64,000 nt of DNA from CAXSEF01 sp964236535 (GCA_964236535.1 CAXSEF010000002.1:79784-143783); one strand, 5' to 3'. Counted from the first letter of the stretch, positions 41,254 to 50,924 are shown. Numbers and translations are program-made. Notes: generated by a model from the letters alone, not told the origin.

Positions 41254-43932
41254 ATGACTGACGTCGTCGTCGTCGAATCGCCGGCCAAGGCCAAGACCAT
41301 CAACAAGTACCTGGGCGGCGGCTACACCGTTCTCGCGAGCTTCGGCCATGTGCGCGACCTGCCGCCCAAGGACGGCAGCGTGCGGCCGGAGCAGGACTTC
41401 GCCATGGACTGGGCCGCCGACGAGCGCGGTGCCCGCCAGATCGGCGCCATCGTCAAGGCGCTCAAGGGCGCGGCACGGCTCTACCTCGCCACCGACCCGG
41501 ACCGCGAAGGCGAGGCGATCTCCTGGCACGTCCGCGCCATGCTCGAGGAGAAGAACGCGCTGCGCGGCGTCGAGGTGCAGCGCATCACCTTCAACGAGAT
41601 CACCAAATCGGCCGTGCAGAAGGCGATGGCCCAGCCGCGCGAGCTGGACCAGCCGCTGATCGAGGCCTACCTGGCGCGCCGGGCGCTCGACTACCTGGTG
41701 GGCTTCACCCTCTCGCCGGTGCTGTGGCGCAAGCTGCCGGGCAGCCGCTCCGCCGGCCGGGTGCAGTCCGTGGCACTCCGCCTGGTGTGCGAGCGCGAGG
41801 CCGAGATCGAGGCGTTCCGCGCCCGCGAATACTGGACGATCGAGGCGCACATGGCGACGCCGGCCGGCGCGCCGTTCATCGCCCGCCTCACCCACCTGGA
41901 CGGCAGCAAGCTCGACCAGTTCGACCTGAACACCGAAACCCTGGCACTTGCGGCGCGGGCGCAGGTCGAGACGGGCAGCTTCAGCGTTGCCAGCGTCGAG
42001 CGCCGCCGGGTCAAGCGGCATCCGCCGGCGCCGTTCACCACCTCGACGCTGCAGCAGGAGGCCAGCCGCAAGCTCGGCATGGGCGCGCAGGCGGCGATGC
42101 GCGCGGCGCAGCAGCTCTACGAGGGCATCGAGCTCGGCGGCGAGACCACCGGCCTGATCACCTACATGCGCACCGACGGCGTCTCGATGGCGCGCGAGGC
42201 GATCGACGCGATCCGTGGCCACGTCGGCGAGACCTTCGGCGAACGCTACCGTCCCGCCGCGCCGCGCGAGTACCATGCCAAGGCGAAGAACGCCCAGGAG
42301 GCGCACGAGGCGATCCGCCCGACCGACGTGGACCGTGTGCCGGAGACGATGGCGCGCTACCTCAACGCCGAGCAGGCGCGGCTGTACGAGCTGATCTGGA
42401 AGCGCGCGGTCGCCAGCCAGATGCAGTCCGCCGAGCTCGACCAGGTGATCGTCGAGGTCGCCGACCCGGCCAACCCGCGCGGGCCGAAGCTGCGGGCGAA
42501 CGGCTCGATCATCGCCTTCGACGGCTTCCTGCGGCTGTACCGCGAGGGGGTGGACGAGGGCGAGGAGGAGGAGAGCCGGATGCTGCCGCCGATGGCGGAG
42601 CGCGACCCCCTCGCCTGCCCCAAGGTCGACGCCTCGCAGCACTTCACCCAGCCGCCCCCGCGCTATTCCGAGGCCAGCCTGGTGAAGATGATGGAGGAGC
42701 TCGGCATCGGTCGCCCCTCCACCTACGCCTCGATCCTCTCGGTGCTGCGCGACCGCAACTACGTGCGCATGGAGAACAAGCGGTTCGTGCCGGAGGACCG
42801 CGGCCGCCTGGTCACGGCGTTCCTCACCAGCTTCTTCGAGCGCTACGTCGACACCGGGTTCACCGCCGGCCTCGAGGAGCAGCTCGACGACATCTCCGAC
42901 GGCAAGGCCGAGTGGCGCTCGGTGATGCATGCGTTCTGGGACGACTTCTCCCGCGCGGTCGAGCAGACCCGCGAGCTGAAGATCTCCGACGTGATCGACG
43001 CGCTCGACGCCGACCTGGGCGAGCACTTCTTCCCGGGCAAGGCGGACGGCACCGACCCCCGCCTGTGCCCCGCCTGCCATGCCGGGCGGCTGGGCCTGAA
43101 GCTCGGGCGGCACGGCAGCTTCATCGGCTGCTCGAACTATCCCGCCTGCCAGTACACCCGCCGCCTGGCGATCGAGGGCGGCGAAGGCGATGGCGAGACC
43201 CTGAAGGAAGGCCTGCGCGAGCTGGGCGCCAACCCTGCCACCGGCGAGATGGTCACGGTGCGGCGCGGCCCGTACGGCCTGTATGTGCAGCAGGGCGAGG
43301 CCAATCCCGAGGACAAGAAGTCGAAGCCGCGGCGGACCTCGCTGCCCAAGGGGGTGGACGGCGACCAGATGACGCTCGACCAGGCGCTCGGCCTGCTGTC
43401 GCTGCCACGTCTGGTGGGCATCCACCCGGAGCTGGGCGAGCCGATCGAGGCCGGGATCGGGCGGTTCGGGCCGTTCGTGAAGATGGGCGCGATCTTCGGC
43501 TCGCTCGACAAGGACGACGACGTGCTCGCGGTGGGGCTCAACCGTGCGGTGGACGTGCTGGCACGCAAGCTCGCCAGCGTACGGGCTCTGGGCAACCACC
43601 CGAAGGACCACGCGCCGGTCATGGTCAAGAAGGGCCGGTTCGGGCCCTATATTCAGCATGGTCTGGTCGTGGCCAACGTACCGCGCGGGGTCGAGATGGA
43701 CGACGTCACGCTGGACGACGCGGTGGCGCTGCTCGCCGAACGCGGCAAGCCGCTGAAGGCGAAGCCGGGCGCACGCAAGCCGGCGACGCGGACGGCCAAG
43801 CCGGCGGCGGCGCCCAAGGCGGCCGCAGCGAAACCGGCGAGGCCAAAGGCTCCGGCGGCGAAGCGCAAGGCCGCCGCCAAGTCTGCCGCGGCCAAGACAA
43901 CGGCGAAGCGGTCTCCGGCCAAGGCCGGCTGA
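41254..43932 (+). CDS. topA: DNA topoisomerase I
   Basis: TopA relaxes negatively supercoiled DNA. The 892-residue protein starts at ATG 41254 (VVVVESPAKAKTINKYLGGG, Toprim). The Toprim acidic cluster is DPDREGEAISWHV, and the catalytic tyrosine lies in GLITYMRTDGVSMA. Other motifs are SAGRVQSVALRLV and GIGRPSTYASILSVL. A zinc-ribbon module (CPACHAGRLGLKLGRHGSFI, then GCSNYPAC) and two further repeats follow. The C-terminal 60 residues are a Lys/Ala/Pro tail. An upstream in-frame start (41203) lies inside dprA and is not preferred. Confidence 0.97.
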   Translation: MTDVVVVESPAKAKTINKYLGGGYTVLASFGHVRDLPPKDGSVRPEQDFAMDWAADERGARQIGAIVKALKGAARLYLATDPDREGEAISWHVRAMLEEKNALRGVEVQRITFNEITKSAVQKAMAQPRELDQPLIEAYLARRALDYLVGFTLSPVLWRKLPGSRSAGRVQSVALRLVCEREAEIEAFRAREYWTIEAHMATPAGAPFIARLTHLDGSKLDQFDLNTETLALAARAQVETGSFSVASVERRRVKRHPPAPFTTSTLQQEASRKLGMGAQAAMRAAQQLYEGIELGGETTGLITYMRTDGVSMAREAIDAIRGHVGETFGERYRPAAPREYHAKAKNAQEAHEAIRPTDVDRVPETMARYLNAEQARLYELIWKRAVASQMQSAELDQVIVEVADPANPRGPKLRANGSIIAFDGFLRLYREGVDEGEEEESRMLPPMAERDPLACPKVDASQHFTQPPPRYSEASLVKMMEELGIGRPSTYASILSVLRDRNYVRMENKRFVPEDRGRLVTAFLTSFFERYVDTGFTAGLEEQLDDISDGKAEWRSVMHAFWDDFSRAVEQTRELKISDVIDALDADLGEHFFPGKADGTDPRLCPACHAGRLGLKLGRHGSFIGCSNYPACQYTRRLAIEGGEGDGETLKEGLRELGANPATGEMVTVRRGPYGLYVQQGEANPEDKKSKPRRTSLPKGVDGDQMTLDQALGLLSLPRLVGIHPELGEPIEAGIGRFGPFVKMGAIFGSLDKDDDVLAVGLNRAVDVLARKLASVRALGNHPKDHAPVMVKKGRFGPYIQHGLVVANVPRGVEMDDVTLDDAVALLAERGKPLKAKPGARKPATRTAKPAAAPKAAAAKPARPKAPAAKRKAAAKSAAAKTTAKRSPAKAG

Positions 43933-43933
43933 G

Positions 43934-46603
43934 ATGGCGCATCGGCCGCCGGATCAGGCTGCGGCGACCGGGGCGGGGCCGGTCGGAATCGTGTCGGACG
44001 GATCGAACCTGGATCAGGTGCCGCAGGACGGCGCGGCGGCGAGGTCCGTCGTCTCGAACCCGGGCAAGCCTCGCTGGAGCGACGTGCCGGCAGACGGCGA
44101 GAAACCGGCCACCGGGTCCATCGCCCGTGACGGCTCCGGGCAGAACGAGGGTGTCGGGCTGCAGGCGATGACCGAGGCAGTCGGCCCGGACGGGCCGGGC
44201 GCGGCGGACACTGGCGACCGGGACGACGAGGCGCGTCGGACCGGTGCCGCCGGGCTGCCGTCGCGCGAGGCCGTGCGCCGGTTCATCCGTGCGAGCCCCG
44301 GACGGATCGGCAAGCGCGAGATCTCGCGCGAGTTCGGGCTCGGGCCGGAGCACCGCGTGGCGCTGCGCGAGATGCTGCGCGACCTGGCGGAAGACGGCGC
44401 GATCGCACCCGCCGGACACCGGCGCTTCACCCCGCCGGGACGGCTGCCCGAGGTGACGGTGGTGCTGGTCACCGGCACCGACCCGGACGGCGAGGCGCTG
44501 GCGCGGCCGGTCGAGTGGCGCGGGGACGGGCCGCCGCCGCTGGTGCTGATGGCGGAGGAGGGGCGCGGGCGACCGGCGCTGGCGCCGGGCGAGCGGGTGC
44601 TGGCGCGGCTGAAGCCGATCGCGCCGGGACGCTACGAGGGGCGCACGATCAAGCGGCTGAGCCAGGCGCCGGCGCGGGTGCTCGGCGTGTTCAAGGCCGG
44701 CGGGCGGGCGTGCGCGGACGAGGCCGAGGCGTACGGCCGTCCCGCGCGCGGGCGCGGGCGGTTCGTCCGGCGCGGCACCGGGATCGCGCCGGCGCCGGGC
44801 GAGGGGCGGCTGATCCCGACCGATCGCCGGGCGAAGGCGGAGTGGCGCATCCCCGCGGGCGAGACCGGCGGGGCGGAGCACGACGAGATCGTGCTGGCGC
44901 AGCCCCTGCCCTCTTCCGGGTACGGGCTGAAGACAGCGCAGGTGATCGAGCGGCTCGGGCGCATGGGCGACGCACGCTCGGTCAGCCTGATCTGCATCCA
45001 CACCCACGGCATCCCGACCGAGTTCGATGCTGAGTCGGTAGTACAGGCCGAGGCGGCGCGCCAGGTCACGCTGGGCGAGCGCACCGACCTGCGCGACCTG
45101 GCACTGGTCACCATCGACGGCGAGGACGCCCGCGACTTCGACGACGCGGTATTCGCCGAAGCCGACTCGCCGCGCGACGGCGAGGCCCGGGGCGGGCACC
45201 GGCTGATCGTCGCGATCGCCGACGTCGCGCACTACGTCCGTCCCGGCACGGCGCTGGACCGCGACGCCCGCAAGCGCGGCAATTCGGTGTATTTCCCCGA
45301 CCGCGTGGTGCCGATGCTGCCGGAGGCGCTGTCCAACGGCTGGTGCTCGCTCCGCCCGGGCGAGGAGCGCGGCTGCCTGTTCGTCGAGATGCGGGTGGCG
45401 GCCGACGGCACCAAGCTGTCGCACCGCTTCGGCCGCGGCCTGATGCGCTCGACGGCCCGCCTCACCTATACCCAGGTGCAGGCGCTGGCCGACCGGGACC
45501 ACAACGACACATCGCCGGAACACACCGCGGGCGGAGCCGTCGACCCGGCCCCGCGCCTTGTCGACCAGAGCGTGCTGGACGGCGCGCCCCCGGTGCCCGA
45601 CGGCCTGATCCGCGCGCTCTACGCGGCGTTCCGGGCGCTGCTCTCGGCGCGCCAGGACCGCGGCACGCTCGACCTCGACCTGCCCGAGCGCAAGGTCGAG
45701 CTCGACGACGCGGGCCAGGTGACGGCGATCGCGCCGCGCCCGCGCCTCGACAGCCACCGGCTGATCGAGGAGTTCATGGTGCTCGCCAACGTCGCCGCCG
45801 CCGAGGAGCTGGAGCGCCGGCACCGGCCCTGCATCTACCGGGTGCACGCCCCGCCGTCCGACGAGAAGCTTGAGGCGCTGCGGGCTTTCCTGCGCAGCTT
45901 CGACCTGGCGCTGCCGCCGACCGGCGAGCTCCGGCCGCGCGACCTCGACCGGGTGCTGCAGGCCGTCGCCGGCACCGAGCACGCGCCCTTGGTCAACGAG
46001 GTGATGCTGCGCAGCCAGAGCCAGGCAGCCTACAGCCCCGACAACATCGGCCATTTCGGCCTGGCGCTGTCGCGCTACGCCCACTTCACCAGCCCGATCC
46101 GGCGCTACGCCGACCTGCTGGTGCACCGCGCCCTGGTGTCGCAGCTGCGACCGAACGACGGTGGCCTGCCGCACGACGGCGAAGGCAGCGCCTCCGAGTA
46201 CCCCGACATTGCCGAGCACATCACCGGCACCGAGCGCCGCGCCGCTCTGGCCGAGCGCGAGGCCGTCGACCGTTACCTTTCTGCATACATGGCGGATAAA
46301 GTGGGTGCGGTGTTCGCCGCGCGCATTTCCGGTGTTGCGCGGTTCGGGCTGTTCGTCACACTGGACGACAGCGGCGCCAGCGGTCTGGTGCCGCTCAAAT
46401 CCCTCCCGGACGACTACTGGATGCACGACGAGACGACCCAGTCCCTGGTCGGCCGCGCCACCCGCCTCGTGTTCCACCTGGCGCAGGCGGTCGAGGTGCG
46501 GCTGTCCGAAGCAACCCCGGTGACCGGCGGGCTGCTGTTCGGGATGCTGACCGGCTCGGGTGCCCGGGCGGCCGGAGAGGGGAGCCGGTCCCGCCGCAGG
46601 TGA
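43934..46603 (+). CDS. rnr: Ribonuclease R
   Basis: RNase R is a 3'-5' exoribonuclease that degrades structured RNA. The 889-residue product has an N-terminal extension of about 110 residues, rich in Gly/Asp/Pro, then a winged helix (AVRRFIRASPGRIGKREISR), cold-shock-like domains, the RNB active site (VTIDGEDARDFDDAVFAEAD) and the C-terminal S1 domain (AARISGVARFGLFVTLDDSG). It starts 1 base after topA ends and so is in the same transcript. The disordered extension has no counterpart in typical RNase R. The true start could be further in, but no clear RBS decides it. Confidence 0.95.
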   Translation: MAHRPPDQAAATGAGPVGIVSDGSNLDQVPQDGAAARSVVSNPGKPRWSDVPADGEKPATGSIARDGSGQNEGVGLQAMTEAVGPDGPGAADTGDRDDEARRTGAAGLPSREAVRRFIRASPGRIGKREISREFGLGPEHRVALREMLRDLAEDGAIAPAGHRRFTPPGRLPEVTVVLVTGTDPDGEALARPVEWRGDGPPPLVLMAEEGRGRPALAPGERVLARLKPIAPGRYEGRTIKRLSQAPARVLGVFKAGGRACADEAEAYGRPARGRGRFVRRGTGIAPAPGEGRLIPTDRRAKAEWRIPAGETGGAEHDEIVLAQPLPSSGYGLKTAQVIERLGRMGDARSVSLICIHTHGIPTEFDAESVVQAEAARQVTLGERTDLRDLALVTIDGEDARDFDDAVFAEADSPRDGEARGGHRLIVAIADVAHYVRPGTALDRDARKRGNSVYFPDRVVPMLPEALSNGWCSLRPGEERGCLFVEMRVAADGTKLSHRFGRGLMRSTARLTYTQVQALADRDHNDTSPEHTAGGAVDPAPRLVDQSVLDGAPPVPDGLIRALYAAFRALLSARQDRGTLDLDLPERKVELDDAGQVTAIAPRPRLDSHRLIEEFMVLANVAAAEELERRHRPCIYRVHAPPSDEKLEALRAFLRSFDLALPPTGELRPRDLDRVLQAVAGTEHAPLVNEVMLRSQSQAAYSPDNIGHFGLALSRYAHFTSPIRRYADLLVHRALVSQLRPNDGGLPHDGEGSASEYPDIAEHITGTERRAALAEREAVDRYLSAYMADKVGAVFAARISGVARFGLFVTLDDSGASGLVPLKSLPDDYWMHDETTQSLVGRATRLVFHLAQAVEVRLSEATPVTGGLLFGMLTGSGARAAGEGSRSRRR

Positions 46604-48558
46604 GGAGACGCCAGTTACGGCTGCCCACGCGGCGCGAGCCGCCGGCCGGGCGGTCCTGCATGACGGCCGCAGCGGTGCCGGGGCGGCGGGGGTCCGGAGG
46701 AACAACGCTGGGTCGATTGATCCTGGCCGCTGCCTTGGCAATGCCGCTCGGCGGGCGGTCGCAGCCCAGGAGCGAAAACACTGGCGGCAGTGTCGACACC
46801 ACGAGCAATCCGGTCTCGCCTCTCCTGCACCCGCGCGTCGCCAGCCAGGACGACGGCGGCCCCGACATCTCGGGCACGCGGCCCGCTGATGCAGGCAGCC
46901 GACCTGACCAGCCGGGTGCGGCACTGCCGGCGACCGCTGCAGCCGCCACGGATGACGGCGCGGTGATCAGCGCCGCGCTCGGCTTCATCGCGCCGCGCTC
47001 GCTCGATCCGACGACCATCCCGCAGCTCACCCTGTGGGGGTTGCAGGCGCTGGTGACGCTCGATCCGTCGCTGACGCTGCGCTCCACCGCCGGCGTGATC
47101 CGCATCGAACCGGCGGCCGCTGGGCGATCCCCTGGTCCCGGCTCCGCGGGCGTCCCGCAACAGGTGCGCGGTGCGGGGGAGGCTGGCCTCGCGCCGGCCG
47201 ACGGCGAGCACATCGCAGCCGCTCAGGCGCAGGACGTCCCGGCCGCCGGTGCCGGCTTCGTCCGCACGGCACCGGACGAGGGCGACGCGCCGGCCTGGGG
47301 GATGCTGGCCGCAGCGGCGATGGACTGGGCATCCGAACGCTCCGCCACGATCGGCGACACCCCCAGGCCGGCGCTGCTGCAGGACTTCTTCGACGAGATA
47401 TTCTCCCACCTCGACCCGTATTCCCGCTACGTGCCGCCCGCCGGGGCGCAGCATGTGCGCGATCGTCTCGCCGGGCAGGTCGGCATCGGGGTCGAGCTCT
47501 CCCGCCTGGGCGCAACCCTGGTGCTGGCGACGGTTGCGGCCAACGGACCGGCGGCCGAGGCCGGGCTGCGGGCGGGCGAGCGGCTGCTGGCGGTCGATGG
47601 CGTGCCGACCGCGGGCGCCGGCGTCGCGGCGGTCGCGGCACGGCTGGTCGGCGAGGAGGACAGTCCGGTCGTGCTGCGGGTTGCAGCGGCGGACGGCCGC
47701 AGCCGCACGCTGACCCTGCACCGCGTCGTGGTGCCGCCGGAGACGGTGTTTGCCGAGCACCTGCAGCTCGTCGCCGGGCGTGGTGGTGCACATGGCGCGG
47801 AGCTGCTGGTGCTGCGTCTGACCGCGTTCACGGCCGACACCGCGCAACGGCTCAGCGAGGAGCTGGAGGCCGGCCTGGGTCCGCGTACGCGCGGGCTGGT
47901 GGTCGACCTGCGTGGCGATCGCGGCGGGCTGCTGCGCCAGGCGGTGACCGCAGTGGCGCTGCTGCTGGACAAGGGCGTGGTCGCGACGACGGTCGGCAGG
48001 GCGCGGGAGGCGTCGCGTGTGTGGCGGGTGCAGGGCGGCGACCTGACCCAGGGGCTGCCGATCGTGGTGCTGGTGGATGGCCGCACCGCCAGCGCCGCGG
48101 AGATCATGGCCGCCGCGCTCGCCGACCAGGGACGCGCGGTCGTCGTGGGCAGCACCACGTTCGGCAAGGGGGTCGTGCAGACGCTGACTGAGCTGCCCAA
48201 CGGCGGCGAGATCTTCGTCACCTGGAGCCGGGTGCTGGCGCCGCTCGGCTGGCCGTTGCAGGGGCTGGGGGTGCTGCCGCAGGTGTGCACCAGCCTTGGT
48301 CCGGAGGCGACGGCGCGACAGCTGCACCGGCTCGGCTCAGGAACACTGGAGATGGCGGGCGTGCTCGGGAGATGGCGGGCAGCGCGGGCGCCGCTTGACG
48401 CCCAGCAGCTTCCCGAGATGCGCGAGGTCTGTCCGGCCGCGCAGGGCGAGGACGGCGACCTCGATGTGGCACGCGCACTGCTGCAGCAGCCGAGCATCTA
48501 CGCGGCAGCACTGCTGCCGCATGCGGATCTGGCGGCCCAGTCCGGAGAGGCGCGCTGA
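46600..48558 (+). CDS. S41-family C-terminal processing peptidase (CtpA-like)
   Basis: This secreted serine protease trims or degrades periplasmic proteins. The 652-residue product has a signal-like N-terminus (LGRLILAAALAMPLGG, with ATG 46660 as an alternative start), a long low-complexity stretch (about 60-220), a PDZ domain (GVELSRLGATLVLATVAANG, GPAAEAGLRAGERLLAVDG) and the S41 core. The Ser/Lys dyad is visible in GRTASAAEIMAAALADQGRA and VVVGSTTFGKGVVQTLTELP. The N-terminal half is unusual for CtpA and is poor in motifs. GTG 46600 overlaps the rnr stop as GTGA, so it is coupled to rnr. Confidence 0.9.
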   Translation: MRRRQLRLPTRREPPAGRSCMTAAAVPGRRGSGGTTLGRLILAAALAMPLGGRSQPRSENTGGSVDTTSNPVSPLLHPRVASQDDGGPDISGTRPADAGSRPDQPGAALPATAAAATDDGAVISAALGFIAPRSLDPTTIPQLTLWGLQALVTLDPSLTLRSTAGVIRIEPAAAGRSPGPGSAGVPQQVRGAGEAGLAPADGEHIAAAQAQDVPAAGAGFVRTAPDEGDAPAWGMLAAAAMDWASERSATIGDTPRPALLQDFFDEIFSHLDPYSRYVPPAGAQHVRDRLAGQVGIGVELSRLGATLVLATVAANGPAAEAGLRAGERLLAVDGVPTAGAGVAAVAARLVGEEDSPVVLRVAAADGRSRTLTLHRVVVPPETVFAEHLQLVAGRGGAHGAELLVLRLTAFTADTAQRLSEELEAGLGPRTRGLVVDLRGDRGGLLRQAVTAVALLLDKGVVATTVGRAREASRVWRVQGGDLTQGLPIVVLVDGRTASAAEIMAAALADQGRAVVVGSTTFGKGVVQTLTELPNGGEIFVTWSRVLAPLGWPLQGLGVLPQVCTSLGPEATARQLHRLGSGTLEMAGVLGRWRAARAPLDAQQLPEMREVCPAAQGEDGDLDVARALLQQPSIYAAALLPHADLAAQSGEAR

Positions 48559-48775
48559 ACCGACGCGGGCATGGCCCCGCCCCGGGGATGCCGCCGGTCC
48601 GGCGCCATGATCGCGAGCGGTCAGGTCACGAGCAGGTTGTGCTCGATGTGCAGGCCGGTGAGGCAGCCGTTCTGCGACGGTCTGGACAGCTTGACCGGGC
48701 AGGGCAGGATCAGCATGGTGCGCGCCTTGCGGCCGGCGGACTGCCAGGGGCCGCCGCGCATGTGCGGAGTGCATT
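48559..48775. other. Leader region upstream of rpmG
   Basis: These 217 bases contain no gene I can support. It must hold the rpmG promoter unless transcription continues from the protease gene. No clear -35/-10, terminator or structured leader was identified. Confidence 0.4.
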
Positions 48776-48943
48776 ATGGCCAAGTCGAACACCATCCAGA
48801 TCCGGCTCGTATCCACCGCTGATACCGGGTATTTCTATGTGACCAAGAAGAACGCCCGGGCGCAGACCGGCAAGATGGAGCTGCGGAAGTACGACCCCGT
48901 GGCCCGCAAGCATGTTGCGTTCAAGGAAGCCAAGATCAAGTAG
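48776..48943 (+). CDS. rpmG: 50S ribosomal protein L33
   Basis: The 55-residue protein MAKSNTIQIRLVSTADTGYF is followed by YVTKKNARAQTGKMELRKYD and ends HVAFKEAKIK. It is L33 of the large subunit, near the exit site. It lacks the two CxxC pairs of zinc-binding L33 and so belongs to the Cys-free form, which is normal in proteobacteria. It lies after the protease gene on the same strand. No frameshift or truncation is seen. Confidence 0.97.
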   Translation: MAKSNTIQIRLVSTADTGYFYVTKKNARAQTGKMELRKYDPVARKHVAFKEAKIK

Positions 48944-49099
48944 GCCAGCTCAGCGGTCCATAGCTGCCATGCCTGCCGCCGCAGTCTAGAGCTGATTCCT
49001 GCGGCCGTGCTCTTGCCACGCCCAATGCTGCCGATCGGCACATCTTGGATTCTGCGGCGCTGAACATGTCTTCTCGGGTCTGTGCCGCGATTGACCCGG

Positions 49100-49873
49100 C
49101 ACGGTGGGTGCCGAAGAACACGTATATCTTGCGCTGCGGCGCCGGGCGCGCCTCGATTGTATTGTGCCAGCGCAGGACTGCAGGATAGTCGGCCAGGTCG
49201 ATGCCTCGTTTTTCCGGGCTGCTGACCCGCGGGACTGTCGCGATGTCGCCGATCGTTCTGCCACGCAATTTGTTTTTGACAGACACTTATCCAGGACGCG
49301 ATTTAGCTGCCTGACCTCGCTGGTGTCGCGGTTGACCGCGTCAGGCACGTAGCTCGTGCATTGGTTGTACTGGCCGAACCCCGCCCACCTGAAACATCAG
49401 CCAGTGCAGGCCGGCGTAACGCTTCAGGGGAGCAGCGGGCAGCAGACGGCAGGTCTTCTCCGCGAGGTTGATCAGGCGCGCGCCTGATTCGAACAGCCGC
49501 AGCTCCTGCCCCTACGGCCCGCCGCTGTCGATGATCGCGAGGATCCAACCGGTCTTGAGGGTGACCGGCCAGGCGAACAAGGCCAGAGGCTCTGTCTCTG
49601 GACGCAGCCACTGGCCATGCCCTTGGAACCCATTTGCCTATGGAACGGGTTTCCAAAGGCCTCGATGCCTTTGGCGGGTCTGGGCAGAGCCCAGCCTTCC
49701 TGCGCTTACAGGTCAATGCTCAGGGCCGCTGATACAAGCGTCAGGAACTCCGGCTTGAACTGGTCGCCGGCGCCGATATCGATCGGAACGATGCGATATT
49801 CGAAGCCCGGCTCCTCGATCGCGATTTGCACCTTGTGCCCGTTCGGGGTCGGTTAGCTGCACACTTCAATCAT
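49100..49873 (-). pseudogene. Glutathione S-transferase pseudogene, interrupted by a MITE-like repeat
   Basis: Read on the minus strand, from the ATG at 49873: MIEVCS, stop (TAA at 49853-49855), PTPNGHKVQIAIEEPGFEYR and IVPIDIGAGDQFKPEFLTL. This is the N-terminal thioredoxin-like domain of a YfcG-like GST. Then comes a repeat copy (49542-49735). After it the sequence resumes with ILAIIDSGGP, a TAG (49512-49514), GQELRLFESGARLINLAEKT, LLPAAPLKRYAGLHWLMFQ, a frameshift, FGQYNQCTSYVPDAVNRDTS, EVRQLNRVLD, another frameshift, and RTIGDIATVPRV and GIDLADYPAVLRWHNTIEAR. The gene therefore has two nonsense codons, at least two frameshifts and one insertion. The region is lower in GC than its neighbours. 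Each part matches the family by eye. Confidence 0.85.
49542..49735 (-). mobile_element. MITE-like repeat, copy R16 (inserted in GST pseudogene)
   Basis: On the minus strand the left end is GTATCAGCGGCCCTGAGC, then ATTGACCTGTAAGCGCAGG. It has AAGGCTGGGCTCTGCCCAGA, AAAGGC...GCCTTTGG, ATGGGTTCCAAGGGC, and CCAGAGAC-AGA-GCCTCTGG (one stem mismatch). The right end is GGTCACCCTCAAGACCGG, then TTGGATC. The flanking GST coding sequence fixes both boundaries to within a few bases. The length is about 194 bp. About five to six GST codons are missing at the junction. Confidence 0.9.
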
Positions 49874-49994
49874 CGGCGGCATTCCTGTTGCGCGAGCATG
49901 GACACCACGTGCGGAGCCGTCCAGTACACGGCCGCCCTCACAACGGTTCGTTCATCCATACGTGGGACGCTGCAGCTTCACACAAGCGTGCGCC

Positions 49995-50924
49995 ATGACC
50001 ATCGGTTCCGAGTTCCTCGCCCTGTCCTGCTCCCGCCCCGACCCCGTCCAGGGTGCTTCGGCGGAGCCTGCACGGGCTGCGGCACCGGCCCGCCGGCGTC
50101 CGGTGCCGCAGGACTGGATGCTGTACCAGCCCAGGCTCGCGCTGCAGGGCGGCCGCCTGCACGGTATCGAGGCGGCCACGCGCTCGCCGCCTGTCCAGAC
50201 CGGCCGGGACATGGGCCGGGGGCCACTCGGCGAATGGGAGATCGCCGGCTCCTCGGGCCGGGCCCGGCTGGTTGCGTCATGGCGTCTCGACGCCGCGTTC
50301 GCCGAGATCGCCGGCTGGTGCGACACCCGCGCCAGGCTTTGCGTCGCGGTGCCGGCGGAGCTGATGCCGCAGACGCTGCTGTCGGTGCTGACCAAGCTTG
50401 GCTGCGATCGCGCACCGTGCGAGCGCCTGGAGCTGGACTGCCCGGAAGCGTGGTTGGGGGCGCTCGACCTGGACGGCGTGCTGGCGCTTTCGGCGATCAG
50501 CGACCTCGGCGTTGACATCGCCGTGGAGGATTTCGGCGAGTCGGCGGCAAGCCTGGGACTGTTGCGCCGCCTGCCGCTCGGCGTGGTCCGGCTGCACGCC
50601 TCGCTGGCCCGCGACCTGGAGCGCGGCGTCGAGGACCGCGCCGTGCTGCGCGCCATCGTCGCTGCAGCCCACGCGATCGGGATGCGGGTTGCGGCCAGCG
50701 GCGTCGATACGCTGCGGCAGCGCGACCTGCTGGCCGAACTCGGCTGCGATGACGGCGTCGGCACCGCGCTCAGCCCGCCGATCCCCTCGCGCGAGCTGCA
50801 GTGCTGGCTCGGCGCCGACCCGCCCGAGCCGAACGATGGCTGGCACGGCGGGAGCGTGGCTGGCGCGGACCGCCGGACGCTGGCGCCTCGTGAGGTGATG
50901 GGATCGATCAGTCGGCGCTCCTGA
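49995..50924 (+). CDS. Degenerate EAL-domain protein
   Basis: The 309-residue protein resembles EAL phosphodiesterases for cyclic-di-GMP, but catalytic positions are altered. The start reads DWMLYQPRLALQGGRLHGIE followed by AATRSPP, so the EAL tripeptide has become EAA. DDFG reads EDFGESAASLGLLRRL, the KxD segment reads VVRLHASLARDL and the AEGVET loop reads ASGVDTLRQRDLLAELGCDD. It is therefore likely an inactive c-di-GMP receptor or protein-interaction module. No GGDEF domain, membrane segment or PAS domain is present. It is followed 80 bases later by the DUF3253 gene. An upstream in-frame ATG (49962) is possible. Confidence 0.82.
   Translation: MTIGSEFLALSCSRPDPVQGASAEPARAAAPARRRPVPQDWMLYQPRLALQGGRLHGIEAATRSPPVQTGRDMGRGPLGEWEIAGSSGRARLVASWRLDAAFAEIAGWCDTRARLCVAVPAELMPQTLLSVLTKLGCDRAPCERLELDCPEAWLGALDLDGVLALSAISDLGVDIAVEDFGESAASLGLLRRLPLGVVRLHASLARDLERGVEDRAVLRAIVAAAHAIGMRVAASGVDTLRQRDLLAELGCDDGVGTALSPPIPSRELQCWLGADPPEPNDGWHGGSVAGADRRTLAPREVMGSISRRS

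Noticed and set aside
48337..48816. Minus-strand ORF upstream of rpmG
   Set aside because: It overlaps the protease gene and rpmG and has no recognisable feature.
49303..49716. Separate small gene near 49.5 kb
   Set aside because: The frame is a mixture of repeat and frameshifted GST sequence; the pseudogene explains it better.
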